From: an uncultured Bacteroidales bacterium
Lineage (GTDB): Bacteria > Bacteroidota > Bacteroidia > Bacteroidales > Muribaculaceae
Assembly: GCA_902776835.1 (NCBI GenBank)
Contig: CACYRK010000006.1
Location: forward strand, 1-64,000
Direction of reading: 5' to 3'
Length of the DNA stretch: 64,000 nt
Shown here: one piece after another, positions 18,150-26,593 of the stretch
Layout of the letters: every line of letters begins with the position of its first letter
Position numbering within the stretch: the first letter of the stretch is position 1
Program-made: the position numbers and the translations under genes
Notes under the pieces: model-generated
What the model was told of the DNA's origin: nothing
Database searches by the model: none
The model's input: the letters and a program-made list of their open reading frames with translations, nothing else

Positions 18150-19976
18150 GTGAAACCGACAGCAAAACGCAGCATCGAACTGCTTGCTCCCGCCCGCGAC
18201 GCGAGCATCGCCATCGCCGCCATCGACCATGGCGCCGACGCGGTGTACATGGGTGCCACGCAATGGGGCGCCCGCGCACAGGCCGGCAACAGCGTTGCCG
18301 ACGTGGCCCGTGTGTGCGACTATGCCCACCAGTTTGGCGCGCGCATCTATGTCACCGTCAACACGCTCGTCTACGACGACGAGTTGCGCGACGTGGAGCG
18401 CCTCATCGGCCAACTGTGGCACGCCGGAGCCGATGCACTCATCGTGCAAGACATGGGGCTGCTGCGCCTCGACCTGCCACCCATCGCCCTGCATGCCAGC
18501 ACACAGTGCGACCTGCGCACCCCAGCCAAGGCTCGCTTTCTGCAAGACATGGGATTCTCGCAGTTGGTGATGGCACGCGAACTCACGCTGCAAGAAATCA
18601 AAGCCATCCGCCAGGCGGTGAACGTGCCGCTCGAGGCATTCTGCCACGGCGCACTGTGCGTGTGCTACAGTGGGCGATGCCAGGCCAGCCAGGCTTTGAA
18701 GCAGCGCAGCGCCAACCGCGGCGAGTGCGCACAGATGTGCCGATTGAGTTACGACTTGGAGGACGAGAACGAGAAGAAAATCCTCAGCGCCAAGCACTTG
18801 CTCTCGCTGCGCGACATGAACCGCAGCGACATACTCAAGCCGATGATTGACGCCGGAGTGAGTTCGTTTAAGATCGAGGGCCGCCTAAAGGATGTGGGCT
18901 ACGTGAAAAACGTGGTGGCATATTACCGGCAGGCGCTCGACCGCATCATTGCGCAGCAGCCGGGCGAGTTGCGCCGCGCATCGTCGGGCACCAGCAGTTA
19001 CACCTTCACCCCATCGTTGGCTAAGAGTTTCAACCGGTCATTTACCCACTATTTCCTCGACGAGCGCTACCCCAAGGCTCCCATGGCGAGTTTCGACACT
19101 CCCAAGTCGATGGGCGAATATCTGGGCAAGGTGAAAAGCGTCCGCGGCAAGAACTTGGTTATCGACACGCGCCAGCCCATTGCCAACGGCGACGGCCTGA
19201 GTTATATGGGTGGCGACGGCAACTTCACGGGCATCAGGGTGAACCTCGCCGAGGGCAACCGCGTGACGCTGCGCACCCCTGTCGACATCGCCGTCGGCAC
19301 CAAGGTCTATCGCACCTTCGACAAGGCGATGAACGACCTGCTGGCCGGTCCGAGCGCGAGCCGCACCATCGCCCTCGACGCCACGCTGCGCCGGGTGTCC
19401 GGCGGCCTGGCACTCACGCTGGCCGACGAGCGCGGCAACCGCGTGACCCACACCATGCCGCTTGACGACGCGCAAGAGGCACAGTCGCCGCAAGGCAGCC
19501 GCCAGCGCGACACAATAGCCAAGTTGGGCAACACCATCTATCGCCTTGAGCATGCCGAAGTGCTCGACGACCTCTTCATCCCCGCTTCGCTGCTCACCCA
19601 GTTGCGCCGCGACACCATCGCATTGCTCGACCGCGCCAACACCATCGCATATCAGCGTCCACGCCGCCGAGCCGAGCAAGCCCAGGCCACCTACCCCACC
19701 GACGCGCTTACCAGCGCCGACAACGTTGCCAACCATCTGGCCGAGCAACTCTACCGCGAGCACGGCGTGGAGCACATCGAGCCGGCTCTGGAGGTTGGCG
19801 GCACGGCTCATGCCGTGATGCACACGCGCTACTGCCTGCGCCGCGAGTTGGGTGCGTGCCTCAAGGGACCTCGTGCCAGCGCCCTACCCCGCCGCCTGTA
19901 TTTGCGCTACGGCACCACGCGTCTGCAGGTGCAATGCCACTGCGACACCTGCGAGATGACCCTCCACCTCACATAA
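18150..19976 (+). CDS. peptidase U32 family protein
   Basis: The 608 residues match the U32 family (collagenase-like, also YhbU/RlhA types). The N-terminal half is a TIM-barrel-like domain with ELLAPARD and HGADAVYMG at the start, the signature EAFCHGALCVCYSGRC near residue 165, and Cys residues around RGECAQMCR that could bind an iron-sulfur cluster. The C-terminal extension ends in CHCDTCEM. Some members are proteases and others hydroxylate 23S rRNA (RlhA); this sequence alone does not decide. The start is GTG, because the nearby ATG leads into a stop. Confidence 0.9.
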   Translation: MKPTAKRSIELLAPARDASIAIAAIDHGADAVYMGATQWGARAQAGNSVADVARVCDYAHQFGARIYVTVNTLVYDDELRDVERLIGQLWHAGADALIVQDMGLLRLDLPPIALHASTQCDLRTPAKARFLQDMGFSQLVMARELTLQEIKAIRQAVNVPLEAFCHGALCVCYSGRCQASQALKQRSANRGECAQMCRLSYDLEDENEKKILSAKHLLSLRDMNRSDILKPMIDAGVSSFKIEGRLKDVGYVKNVVAYYRQALDRIIAQQPGELRRASSGTSSYTFTPSLAKSFNRSFTHYFLDERYPKAPMASFDTPKSMGEYLGKVKSVRGKNLVIDTRQPIANGDGLSYMGGDGNFTGIRVNLAEGNRVTLRTPVDIAVGTKVYRTFDKAMNDLLAGPSASRTIALDATLRRVSGGLALTLADERGNRVTHTMPLDDAQEAQSPQGSRQRDTIAKLGNTIYRLEHAEVLDDLFIPASLLTQLRRDTIALLDRANTIAYQRPRRRAEQAQATYPTDALTSADNVANHLAEQLYREHGVEHIEPALEVGGTAHAVMHTRYCLRRELGACLKGPRASALPRRLYLRYGTTRLQVQCHCDTCEMTLHLT

Positions 19977-19996
19977 CCAGCCACTAAGATTTTAGG

Positions 19997-20040
19997 GATT
20001 CTAGAGATTCTAGAAAATCTAGAGATTCTAGAGATTCTAG
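19997..20040. repeat. 9-bp tandem repeat GATTCTAGA
   Basis: Five consecutive units of GATTCTAGA (one with AAATCTAGA, the last incomplete) follow the U32 gene. Each unit contains the palindrome TCTAGA. No coding or terminator function is visible. Confidence 0.7.
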
Positions 20041-20045
20041 TGCAT

Positions 20046-20085
20046 AAAAAAGGCAGGTTGCCGTTTTCACATCGGCGACCTGCCT
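20046..20085 (-). terminator. intrinsic terminator of gdhA
   Basis: Arms AGGCAGGTTGCCG (20051-20063) and CGGCGACCTGCCT (20073-20085) pair with one mismatch. Six T follow on the minus strand. It can also stop plus-strand transcription from the U32 gene. Confidence 0.8.
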
Positions 20086-20165
20086 TCACTTTTGTGAATC
20101 GCATTCGTGGCGATTCACGTCTCATTAGTTAAGCAATCTATCTAAAGTCAATCAAATATTGCAAA

Positions 20166-21506
20166 TTAATAGATGCCCTGACCCATCATGGCGTGAGCGA
20201 CCTTCATGAAGCCAGCGATGTTAGCGCCCTTCATGTAGTTCATGTAGCCGTCCTCCTCGAGGCCGTACTTGCAGCACTGCTCGAAGATGTCGTTCATGAT
20301 TTGGTGCAACTTCTGGTCAACCTCCTCGGCAGTCCAGTAGATGTGCTGAGCGTTCTGAGTCATCTCGAGACCCGACACTGCTACGCCACCAGCGTTGACA
20401 GCCTTGCCAGGAGCATAGACCATCTTGTTCTTGAGGAACAGGTTGATAGCGTCGGCATGGCAACCCATGTTAGAAACCTCGGCGCACATCATGATCTTGT
20501 TGTCGCGCATCTTCTCAGCGTCCTCGAGGCGAACCTCGTTCTGGGTAGCGCAAGGCATGCAGATGTCAACCTTCTGCTCCCAAGGCTTCTTGCCAGCATA
20601 GAACGTTGCGTTGGGGAACTTCTCAGCATAAGGTGCTACGATGTCGTTACCGCTTGCGCGGAGTTCGAGCATGTAAGCGATCTTCTCGGGAGTGCTGATG
20701 CCATCGGGATCGTAAACGTATCCGTCGGGACCGCTGATGGTAACAACCTTAGCGCCGAGTTCAGTAGCCTTGGTGACTGCACCCCAAGCCACGTTACCGA
20801 AGCCAGAGATAGCGACAGTCTTGCCCTCGAAGGTGGTGCCCATGCGCTTGAGCATGTTCTCCACATAGTAGCAAGCACCGAAACCGGTAGCCTCGGGACG
20901 GATGCGAGAACCGCCAAACTCAAAGCCCTTGCCAGTGAGAGTACCAGTGCACTCGCGGGTGAGTTTCTTGTACATACCATAGAGGTAACCTACCTCGCGG
21001 CCGCCTACGCCGATATCGCCAGCGGGAACATCCATGTCGGGACCAATGTTGCGCCAGAGTTCAAGCATGAATGCTTGGCAGAAACGCATGATCTCGGCGT
21101 CGCTCTTGCCCTTGGGGCTGAAGTCCGAGCCGCCCTTGCCACCGCCCATAGGCAGAGTGGTGAGTGCGTTTTTGAAAGTTTGCTCAAATCCTAAGAATTT
21201 GAGAATCGACGGGGTAACCGATGCGTGGAAGCGAAGACCGCCCTTGTACGGGCCAATGGCGTTGTTGAACTGCACGCGATAGCCCAGGTTGGTCTGAACA
21301 TCGCCGTTGTCGTCGACCCAAGTCACGCGGAAGGTGAAAATACGGTCGGGCTCAACCATGCGCTCGATAATCTTTGCTTTCTCAAACTCGGGGTGCTTGT
21401 TGTACTCGTCTTGCACGGTTTCCAGCACCTCACGCACTGCCTGCAAGTACTCCGATTCACCGGGGTGCTTTGCCTCAAGGTTGGCTAAAATTTTCTCAAC
21501 GTTCAT
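20166..21506 (-). CDS. gdhA: NADP-type glutamate dehydrogenase
   Basis: This enzyme makes glutamate from 2-oxoglutarate and ammonia. The 446 residues match hexameric bacterial GDH throughout: the substrate-binding lysine loop PMGGGKGGSDF near residue 125, DVPAGDIGVGGREVGY near 160, and the nucleotide fold ISGFGNVAWGAV near 235. It stands alone on the minus strand with its own promoter and terminator. The choice of NADP over NAD is inferred from the family. Confidence 0.95.
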   Translation of the reverse strand: MNVEKILANLEAKHPGESEYLQAVREVLETVQDEYNKHPEFEKAKIIERMVEPDRIFTFRVTWVDDNGDVQTNLGYRVQFNNAIGPYKGGLRFHASVTPSILKFLGFEQTFKNALTTLPMGGGKGGSDFSPKGKSDAEIMRFCQAFMLELWRNIGPDMDVPAGDIGVGGREVGYLYGMYKKLTRECTGTLTGKGFEFGGSRIRPEATGFGACYYVENMLKRMGTTFEGKTVAISGFGNVAWGAVTKATELGAKVVTISGPDGYVYDPDGISTPEKIAYMLELRASGNDIVAPYAEKFPNATFYAGKKPWEQKVDICMPCATQNEVRLEDAEKMRDNKIMMCAEVSNMGCHADAINLFLKNKMVYAPGKAVNAGGVAVSGLEMTQNAQHIYWTAEEVDQKLHQIMNDIFEQCCKYGLEEDGYMNYMKGANIAGFMKVAHAMMGQGIY

Positions 21507-21579
21507 GAAAATAATATTTTAAAAAGTCAATTAATTGTTGTAACGCCATCACGAAAGTCGTGATTTTTGTTTCTGGTGA

Positions 21580-21587
21580 CAAATATA
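21580..21587 (-). promoter_or_regulatory. -7 promoter element of gdhA
   Basis: The minus strand reads TATATTTG, a good TANNTTTG match, 74 nt before the ATG. No clear -33 TTTG was seen at the expected distance. Confidence 0.45.
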
Positions 21588-21854
21588 TAGCAAATTTTCG
21601 AGATAGGAATGTTTTTCGGGAAGTTTTTTCTCGATTTTACAGATTTTTCAGTATTCGTGGTTTCATTTTGTCAAATTTATGCTTTTCATTTTTTTGCAAA
21701 AACAGGTGAAAACCAAGCATTTTTTCGCACAAAAACATGCTTTGCCATTAAGCGAGCGTCGCGGCGTGGGTTTTGCTTTCATTTTGCCAAAACACGGCCC
21801 GCGAGGCGAAAAATTTTTGTGTGTCACTTTTTTTTTCATTTCGACAAAAAGCAT

Positions 21855-21862
21855 TACCTTTG
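21855..21862 (+). promoter_or_regulatory. -7 promoter element of serC
   Basis: TACCTTTG fits the -7 consensus and lies 86 nt before the serC ATG. The -33 region is a T-run without a clear TTTG. The rest of 21588-21948 is AT-rich with no convincing gene. Confidence 0.5.
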
Positions 21863-21948
21863 CGTTGTGATGCCGCACGCCCGGCGCGCAGCACCACCAA
21901 GCGACGCACTTTTCTAATTAACAACTTTCAAAATACTACCTAACAATT

Positions 21949-23019
21949 ATGAAGAAACATAATTTTTACGCTGGCCCCTCTATCTTGAGCCAGTACACTC
22001 TTGACAATTGTGTAGACGCAATCCGTAACTTTGCCGACACCGGCTTGTCGATTCTTGAGATTTCGCACCGCAGCAAGGAGTTCACCGCTGTGATGGAACA
22101 AGCCGAGGCTCTGTTTAAAGAGTTGCTCGACATCCCCGAGGGCTACCGCGTGATTTTCCTGGGCGGTGGCGCAAGCACACAGTTCTGCATGGTCCCTATG
22201 AACCTGCTCAAGACCAAGGCCGCTTATCTCGACACTGGCACATGGGCTAACAAGGCTATCAAGGAAGCCAAACTCTTTGGCGAGGTTAACGTGGTAGGGT
22301 CGTCGAAAGAGGACAACTACACCTACATCCCCAAGGGCTACACCGTGCCCACCGACGTGGACTACTTCCACATCACCACAAACAACACCATCTACGGTAC
22401 TGAGATTCGCGAGGACTACGACGTGCCCGTGCGCATGGTAGCCGATATGTCGAGCGACATCTTCTCGCGTCCGGTCGACGTGTCGAAGTACGACGTGATC
22501 TACGGCGGCGCTCAGAAGAACATCGCTCCTGCCGGTGTCACCTTCATCGTGATTAAGGAAGACGTGCTGGGCCGCATGGAAGGCTTCCGCACCCTGCCCA
22601 CTATGCTCAACTACAAGACTCACGTCGACAAGGGCTCGATGTTCAACACCCCGCCGGTGTTCCCCGTTTATGCCGCCCTGCAGACGCTCAAGTGGTACAA
22701 GGAACTTGGTGGCGTGAAGGAACTTCAGCGCATCGACGAGGAGAAGGCTGCCGTGCTCTACGACGCTATCGACTCGAGCCGCATGTTTGTCGGCACCGTC
22801 CGTCCCGAGGACCGCTCGATCATGAACGTGTGCTTCGTGATGAAGCCCGAGTACAAAGAACTTGAGAAAGACTTCCTGGAGTTTGCCACCAGCAAGGGCA
22901 TCGTGGGTATCAAGGGCCACCGCAGCGTAGGCGGCTTCCGCGCATCGCTCTACAACGCTCTGCCCCTGGAGAGCGTGAAAGTTCTGGTCGACGCCATGAA
23001 GGAGTTTGAGAACAAATAA
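21949..23019 (+). CDS. serC: phosphoserine aminotransferase
   Basis: SerC converts 3-phosphohydroxypyruvate and glutamate to phosphoserine, the second step of serine synthesis. The 356 residues begin [14 protein letters not shown], contain the nucleotide-loop [10 protein letters not shown] near 70, and carry the PLP lysine in [12 protein letters not shown] near 190. The end matches the family ([16 protein letters not shown]). serA follows 37 bp later, so the two make a serine operon. The glutamate enzyme gdhA is divergently encoded next door. Confidence 0.96.
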   Translation: MKKHNFYAGPSILSQYTLDNCVDAIRNFADTGLSILEISHRSKEFTAVMEQAEALFKELLDIPEGYRVIFLGGGASTQFCMVPMNLLKTKAAYLDTGTWANKAIKEAKLFGEVNVVGSSKEDNYTYIPKGYTVPTDVDYFHITTNNTIYGTEIREDYDVPVRMVADMSSDIFSRPVDVSKYDVIYGGAQKNIAPAGVTFIVIKEDVLGRMEGFRTLPTMLNYKTHVDKGSMFNTPPVFPVYAALQTLKWYKELGGVKELQRIDEEKAAVLYDAIDSSRMFVGTVRPEDRSIMNVCFVMKPEYKELEKDFLEFATSKGIVGIKGHRSVGGFRASLYNALPLESVKVLVDAMKEFENK

Positions 23020-23056
23020 TTCGTCGTCACACCTTAATATATAGTATAGCATCGAA

Positions 23057-23974
23057 ATGAAGATTTTAGTTGCAACCGAGAAGCCCTTTGCCCCCGTGGC
23101 AGTGCAGGGCATTAAAGAAGTGATTGAAGAAGGAGGCCACGAACTGGTGCTGCTCGAGAAGGGCACTCGCGACGACCTGCTCAAGGCCGTTGCCGATGTG
23201 GCTGGTCTGATTGTGCGCAGCGACAAGATCGACAAGGAGGTCTTCGACGCCGCCAAGGAACTGAAGGTGGTGGTTCGTGCCGGTGCCGGCTACGACAACA
23301 TCGACCTCGCCGAGGCTACCGCCCATGGCGTGTGTGTGATGAACACCCCAGGCCAGAACGCCAACGCCGTCGCCGAATTGGTGATGGGCATGCTGGTGAC
23401 CCTCATTCGCAACCGCTACAACGGCACCTCGGGCACTGAGTTGCTCAACAAGACACTGGGTATCCACGCCTACGGCGCCGTGGGCCGCAACGTTGCCCGC
23501 ATCGCCAAGGGCTTCGGCATGAAGATCAGCGCCCTCGACCCCTGGGTGAAAGACGAGGTGATGATTGCCGACGGCATCCAGCCCGTACACTCGGTCGAAG
23601 AACTGTATAAGAACAACCAGTTTGTGAGCCTGCACATCCCGGCAACTCCCGAGACCCGCGGCAGCGTCAACAAGGCTCTCATCGAGTTGCTGCCCAAGAA
23701 GGGTGTGCTGGTGAATGCCGCTCGCAAGGAGGTCATCGACGAGCAAGGCCTGGCCGACGCTCTGGCCGACCGCGACGACATCCGCTATATTGCCGACGTT
23801 AAGCCCGACAACGCCGCCGAACTCGAGGAGAAATATCCCGAGCGCGTTCTGTTCACCCCCAAGAAGATGGGTGCCCAGACTGCCGAGGCTAACATCAACG
23901 CCGGCTTGGCAGCCGCCCGCCAAGTGGTGGCTCACCTCAAGGATGGCTTCAACCGCTTCCAGGTGAACAAGTAA
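23057..23974 (+). CDS. serA: short-form D-3-phosphoglycerate dehydrogenase
   Basis: SerA oxidises 3-phosphoglycerate, the first step of serine synthesis. The 305 residues contain only the substrate and NAD domains, with no ACT domain, so feedback control by serine through ACT is not expected. The catalytic Arg is Arg223 in NAARKEV. Where most family members have a catalytic His (TPH), this protein has TPKKMGAQT (Lys269-Lys270). The nucleotide loop reads AYGAVG instead of GxGxxG. These features recur in the Bacteroides type as I recall it. A terminator follows. Confidence 0.9.
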   Translation: MKILVATEKPFAPVAVQGIKEVIEEGGHELVLLEKGTRDDLLKAVADVAGLIVRSDKIDKEVFDAAKELKVVVRAGAGYDNIDLAEATAHGVCVMNTPGQNANAVAELVMGMLVTLIRNRYNGTSGTELLNKTLGIHAYGAVGRNVARIAKGFGMKISALDPWVKDEVMIADGIQPVHSVEELYKNNQFVSLHIPATPETRGSVNKALIELLPKKGVLVNAARKEVIDEQGLADALADRDDIRYIADVKPDNAAELEEKYPERVLFTPKKMGAQTAEANINAGLAAARQVVAHLKDGFNRFQVNK

Positions 23975-24000
23975 TCACTTGTCATCAAGCAACAAAAACC

Positions 24001-24037
24001 CAGGGGGCATCGCGATTGCGGTGCCCCCTGATTTTTT
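24001..24037 (+). terminator. intrinsic terminator of serC-serA
   Basis: CAGGGGGCATCGC (24001-24013) pairs with GCGGTGCCCCCTG (24018-24030), with one G-U pair and a 4-nt loop, and six T follow. Confidence 0.9.
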
Positions 24038-24059
24038 CCTTATACCGTGCTGTGGTGCG

Positions 24060-25646
24060 TCACTCGATGTGGAAGCGGTAGATTTCCTGACCGCGTGAGC
24101 CCACAACCAGTGTGTTGCCAATCACCACGGGCGACGACTCAAAGTTGTTCACCATGTGCTCGGTGAATAGGATTTCGCCCGTCTTGCCGCGTATCAGATA
24201 AGCGTTGCCGCTGGAGTCGCCAGTGAAGATATACATCTCGCCGTTGGGGCGGTAAAACGCCACTGGCGAAGTCCAGGCAAAGTACTTAAGCGGCGTGCGA
24301 TACACGATTTGGCCGGTCGATTTGTCAAAAGCGGTAAACTCGGCGTGATGCGTGTTGTCGCGCTGGCACACATTGGTGAAAATCAGGTTCTCGCAGTCGC
24401 CACCACCCAGCAACGGCGTGCTGTAGACGCCGCCGTCGAAGTGCTTGCCACCCATGTTGAGTTTGTTGCACGGTATGGTCACGTGCCACACGGGTTGGCC
24501 ATTCATGCCGTTAAGTTTGACGATGTGCGACATGCCGGTGTTGCCCTGGCGGTCGACCTCGCAAGTGAAGTAGACGTAAGGCGTGCCCTGCACCACCTCG
24601 CACACGGGCGAGGCATCGATGTCGTCAACGTTGTCGTAGTGCCACAGCGGCTCCATGGTGTCGAGGTTGATGCACAACACGTCGCCATGGTTGTCACCAA
24701 TAAAGCAATAGTTCTTATAAACGCAGGGGCTCGACTCGACACCCGCTGCCGCGCCATCGCCCTTGACGGTGTAACGCAGCACGGTGTGCAACGTGGGGGT
24801 GCCATCGGGCTGAATCAAATACTTGTAGATCAAGCCGTTCTCGCTGCACCAGAACAGGAATCCGCCCACTATCAGCGGCGAGGAGTCGGTGCCGTACCAG
24901 TGGCGCAACGCCATGGGGTCGCGCGGGAGGAACATGGTGCGCTCGCGGGTGTGCAGGTTGAAGGCCTCGTGGCCGATTTCCGACACACGGGGCACGCCCT
25001 GGCCCACATAAAGATTGCCGTTGAGCGATGGGTCGAGCATCATGGTGCCCTTGGTGGGGTTGCCGGCATCGAGGGGCTCACGCGAAGCCTTGCCGGTGGC
25101 ATAGTTGATGAAGCACACGTCGCCGCACAGCGAAGCCACCATAATCTCTTCGGGACCGAAGTCGGGCGTCAGTGCCGCCGCCGGCTCACGCTTGAAGAGA
25201 GCGACGAGCGAGTCGGGCCAGTGGATGTAAAGCGGTTGCGCGGTCCATCCCGTTCCGCCACCCCACACGCCCAGTGGCGTGGGCGAGGTGTCGAAGCGGG
25301 TCTTGAACATCCAGTCCTCGACCACGCGAGACGGCACGGTGTCGATAGTGCCGCCAAAATTGGCGTTGCGCAACAAGTCGCCACGGAAGGTCAGTTGGCC
25401 CGGCGCATTGAGGTATTGGTTGTCGTAATCGCGCAACTTCCCGCTGTTTACCGTATCGATATGGAACACTTTGTAGTCCAGGTCACCCACGCTGGCCTGT
25501 GCCACGCTGGGCAGAGGCACAGTGTCGTGCACCACGACCGCCACACTGTCGGCATCGTCGCCGCCACCGCTGGTGCGGCCCTGCTGACAGGCGGTCATAG
25601 CCACCAAGCCCGCGAGGGCCAGCAGCATTTTCACATTGTTTCTCAT
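24060..25646 (-). CDS. PQQ-like beta-propeller lipoprotein
   Basis: The 528 residues start with a lipoprotein signal (MKMLLALAGL-type core and lipobox MTAC). The mature chain is a string of beta blades with propeller signatures, such as VYKNYCFIGDNHGDVLCINLDT, CDVCFINYATGKASREP and GDSSGNAYLIRGKTGEILF, each a strand pair ending in Gly-Asp/Gly turns. This fits a PQQ/quinoprotein-like propeller, as in BamB-type scaffolds. No PQQ-enzyme catalytic residues are visible, so a scaffolding or binding role is likelier. It is the last gene of the zinc-ribbon cluster on this strand, 20 bp after the YARHG-like gene. Confidence 0.82.
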   Translation of the reverse strand: MRNNVKMLLALAGLVAMTACQQGRTSGGGDDADSVAVVVHDTVPLPSVAQASVGDLDYKVFHIDTVNSGKLRDYDNQYLNAPGQLTFRGDLLRNANFGGTIDTVPSRVVEDWMFKTRFDTSPTPLGVWGGGTGWTAQPLYIHWPDSLVALFKREPAAALTPDFGPEEIMVASLCGDVCFINYATGKASREPLDAGNPTKGTMMLDPSLNGNLYVGQGVPRVSEIGHEAFNLHTRERTMFLPRDPMALRHWYGTDSSPLIVGGFLFWCSENGLIYKYLIQPDGTPTLHTVLRYTVKGDGAAAGVESSPCVYKNYCFIGDNHGDVLCINLDTMEPLWHYDNVDDIDASPVCEVVQGTPYVYFTCEVDRQGNTGMSHIVKLNGMNGQPVWHVTIPCNKLNMGGKHFDGGVYSTPLLGGGDCENLIFTNVCQRDNTHHAEFTAFDKSTGQIVYRTPLKYFAWTSPVAFYRPNGEMYIFTGDSSGNAYLIRGKTGEILFTEHMVNNFESSPVVIGNTLVVGSRGQEIYRFHIE

Positions 25647-25666
25647 TACTCTAATTCTTTCAGATG

Positions 25667-26575
25667 TTATTTCTCGGCATCAGCCTTTGCTTTTTCAGCC
25701 TCGGCTTTCTCGGCCTCGGCCTTCTCGGCTTCGGCTTTTTCGGCCTCTTGCTCAAGTTTCTCGATTAAAGCAATGTTGTCTTTCTCGATTTGAGTGAGCA
25801 TATTGTCCACGTTGTCGTTCTTGCCCTTGTACCAAGGGAAATGCTCGAAGTAGTCGCGATCGTCGGCATCGGTCATTTTCATGCCATAGTTAGCCAGCGG
25901 CAGCAGGCGCAGCCTGTGCAGGTCGTTCTTGCTGAGATCCTTGAGATGGCTCTCTTTCAGGGCAGTGTTGCGCAAAACTGGCAACCACGCGTGGAACACG
26001 GCAGTGTCGCCTGGGAAGTTGACCATGAAGTCGTGCAAATCGTCGGCCGACGCATTAGCGAGCACCTCGGGAGTGGGCTTCTCAGGCTTGACGTTGTTGC
26101 CGTTGTACTTCTTGCCGAGCCACCAGAACACAGCGAAGCCGAGCACAAATGCCACGGCACACGAGATGATGCCAATCGTCCAGATGTTGCCGCCCGATTT
26201 CTTCTTGCGAACGGGGGCCATAGGCGGCTGTGCGGGCGCGTTGTAACTGGGTGCTGCCGGCGTGTCGTAGGCCGGCTCATTGTTGGTGTAAACAGTCTCT
26301 TCGGCTACCGGGGGTGGTGGCACAGGTGCTCCACCGCCAATCACTGTCTTCTCATCGTTACCGCCCATTGAGGGCACCACGGTTTCCTCGCCGGGGGCCG
26401 GGCTGGGCATTGAGGGGACACCACCAATCACGGTTTCCTCGCCAGTTACCGGGCCGGGTGCTGTGGGGCTACCGGGCACAAAGGTATTCTCATTGATGCG
26501 TGGCACCTCGGCGCCACAAGAGCCGCAAAACTGCGAAAATGGGTCAACTTCCTGACCACAATTATTACATTTCAT
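25667..26575 (-). CDS. zinc-ribbon single-pass membrane protein with repeated acidic-Thr-Val motifs and YARHG-like region
   Basis: The 302 residues have four parts. A zinc ribbon (Cys3, 6, 17, 20) is followed by a Pro/Gly-rich cytoplasmic linker with four motifs of the type EETVI (Thr48, 65, 77, 94). One membrane helix (about 131-153) comes after KKK. The outer domain contains LSKNDLHRLR and DYFEHFPWYKG, like a degenerate YARHG domain, and ends in the coiled-coil repeat KAEAE. The Lys before the helix place the ribbon in the cytoplasm. The Thr motifs resemble phospho-Thr sites read by FHA domains; that is inference. Function unknown. Confidence 0.8.
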   Translation of the reverse strand: MKCNNCGQEVDPFSQFCGSCGAEVPRINENTFVPGSPTAPGPVTGEETVIGGVPSMPSPAPGEETVVPSMGGNDEKTVIGGGAPVPPPPVAEETVYTNNEPAYDTPAAPSYNAPAQPPMAPVRKKKSGGNIWTIGIISCAVAFVLGFAVFWWLGKKYNGNNVKPEKPTPEVLANASADDLHDFMVNFPGDTAVFHAWLPVLRNTALKESHLKDLSKNDLHRLRLLPLANYGMKMTDADDRDYFEHFPWYKGKNDNVDNMLTQIEKDNIALIEKLEQEAEKAEAEKAEAEKAEAEKAKADAEK

Positions 26576-26593
26576 GATATTTCGAATTTTAAA

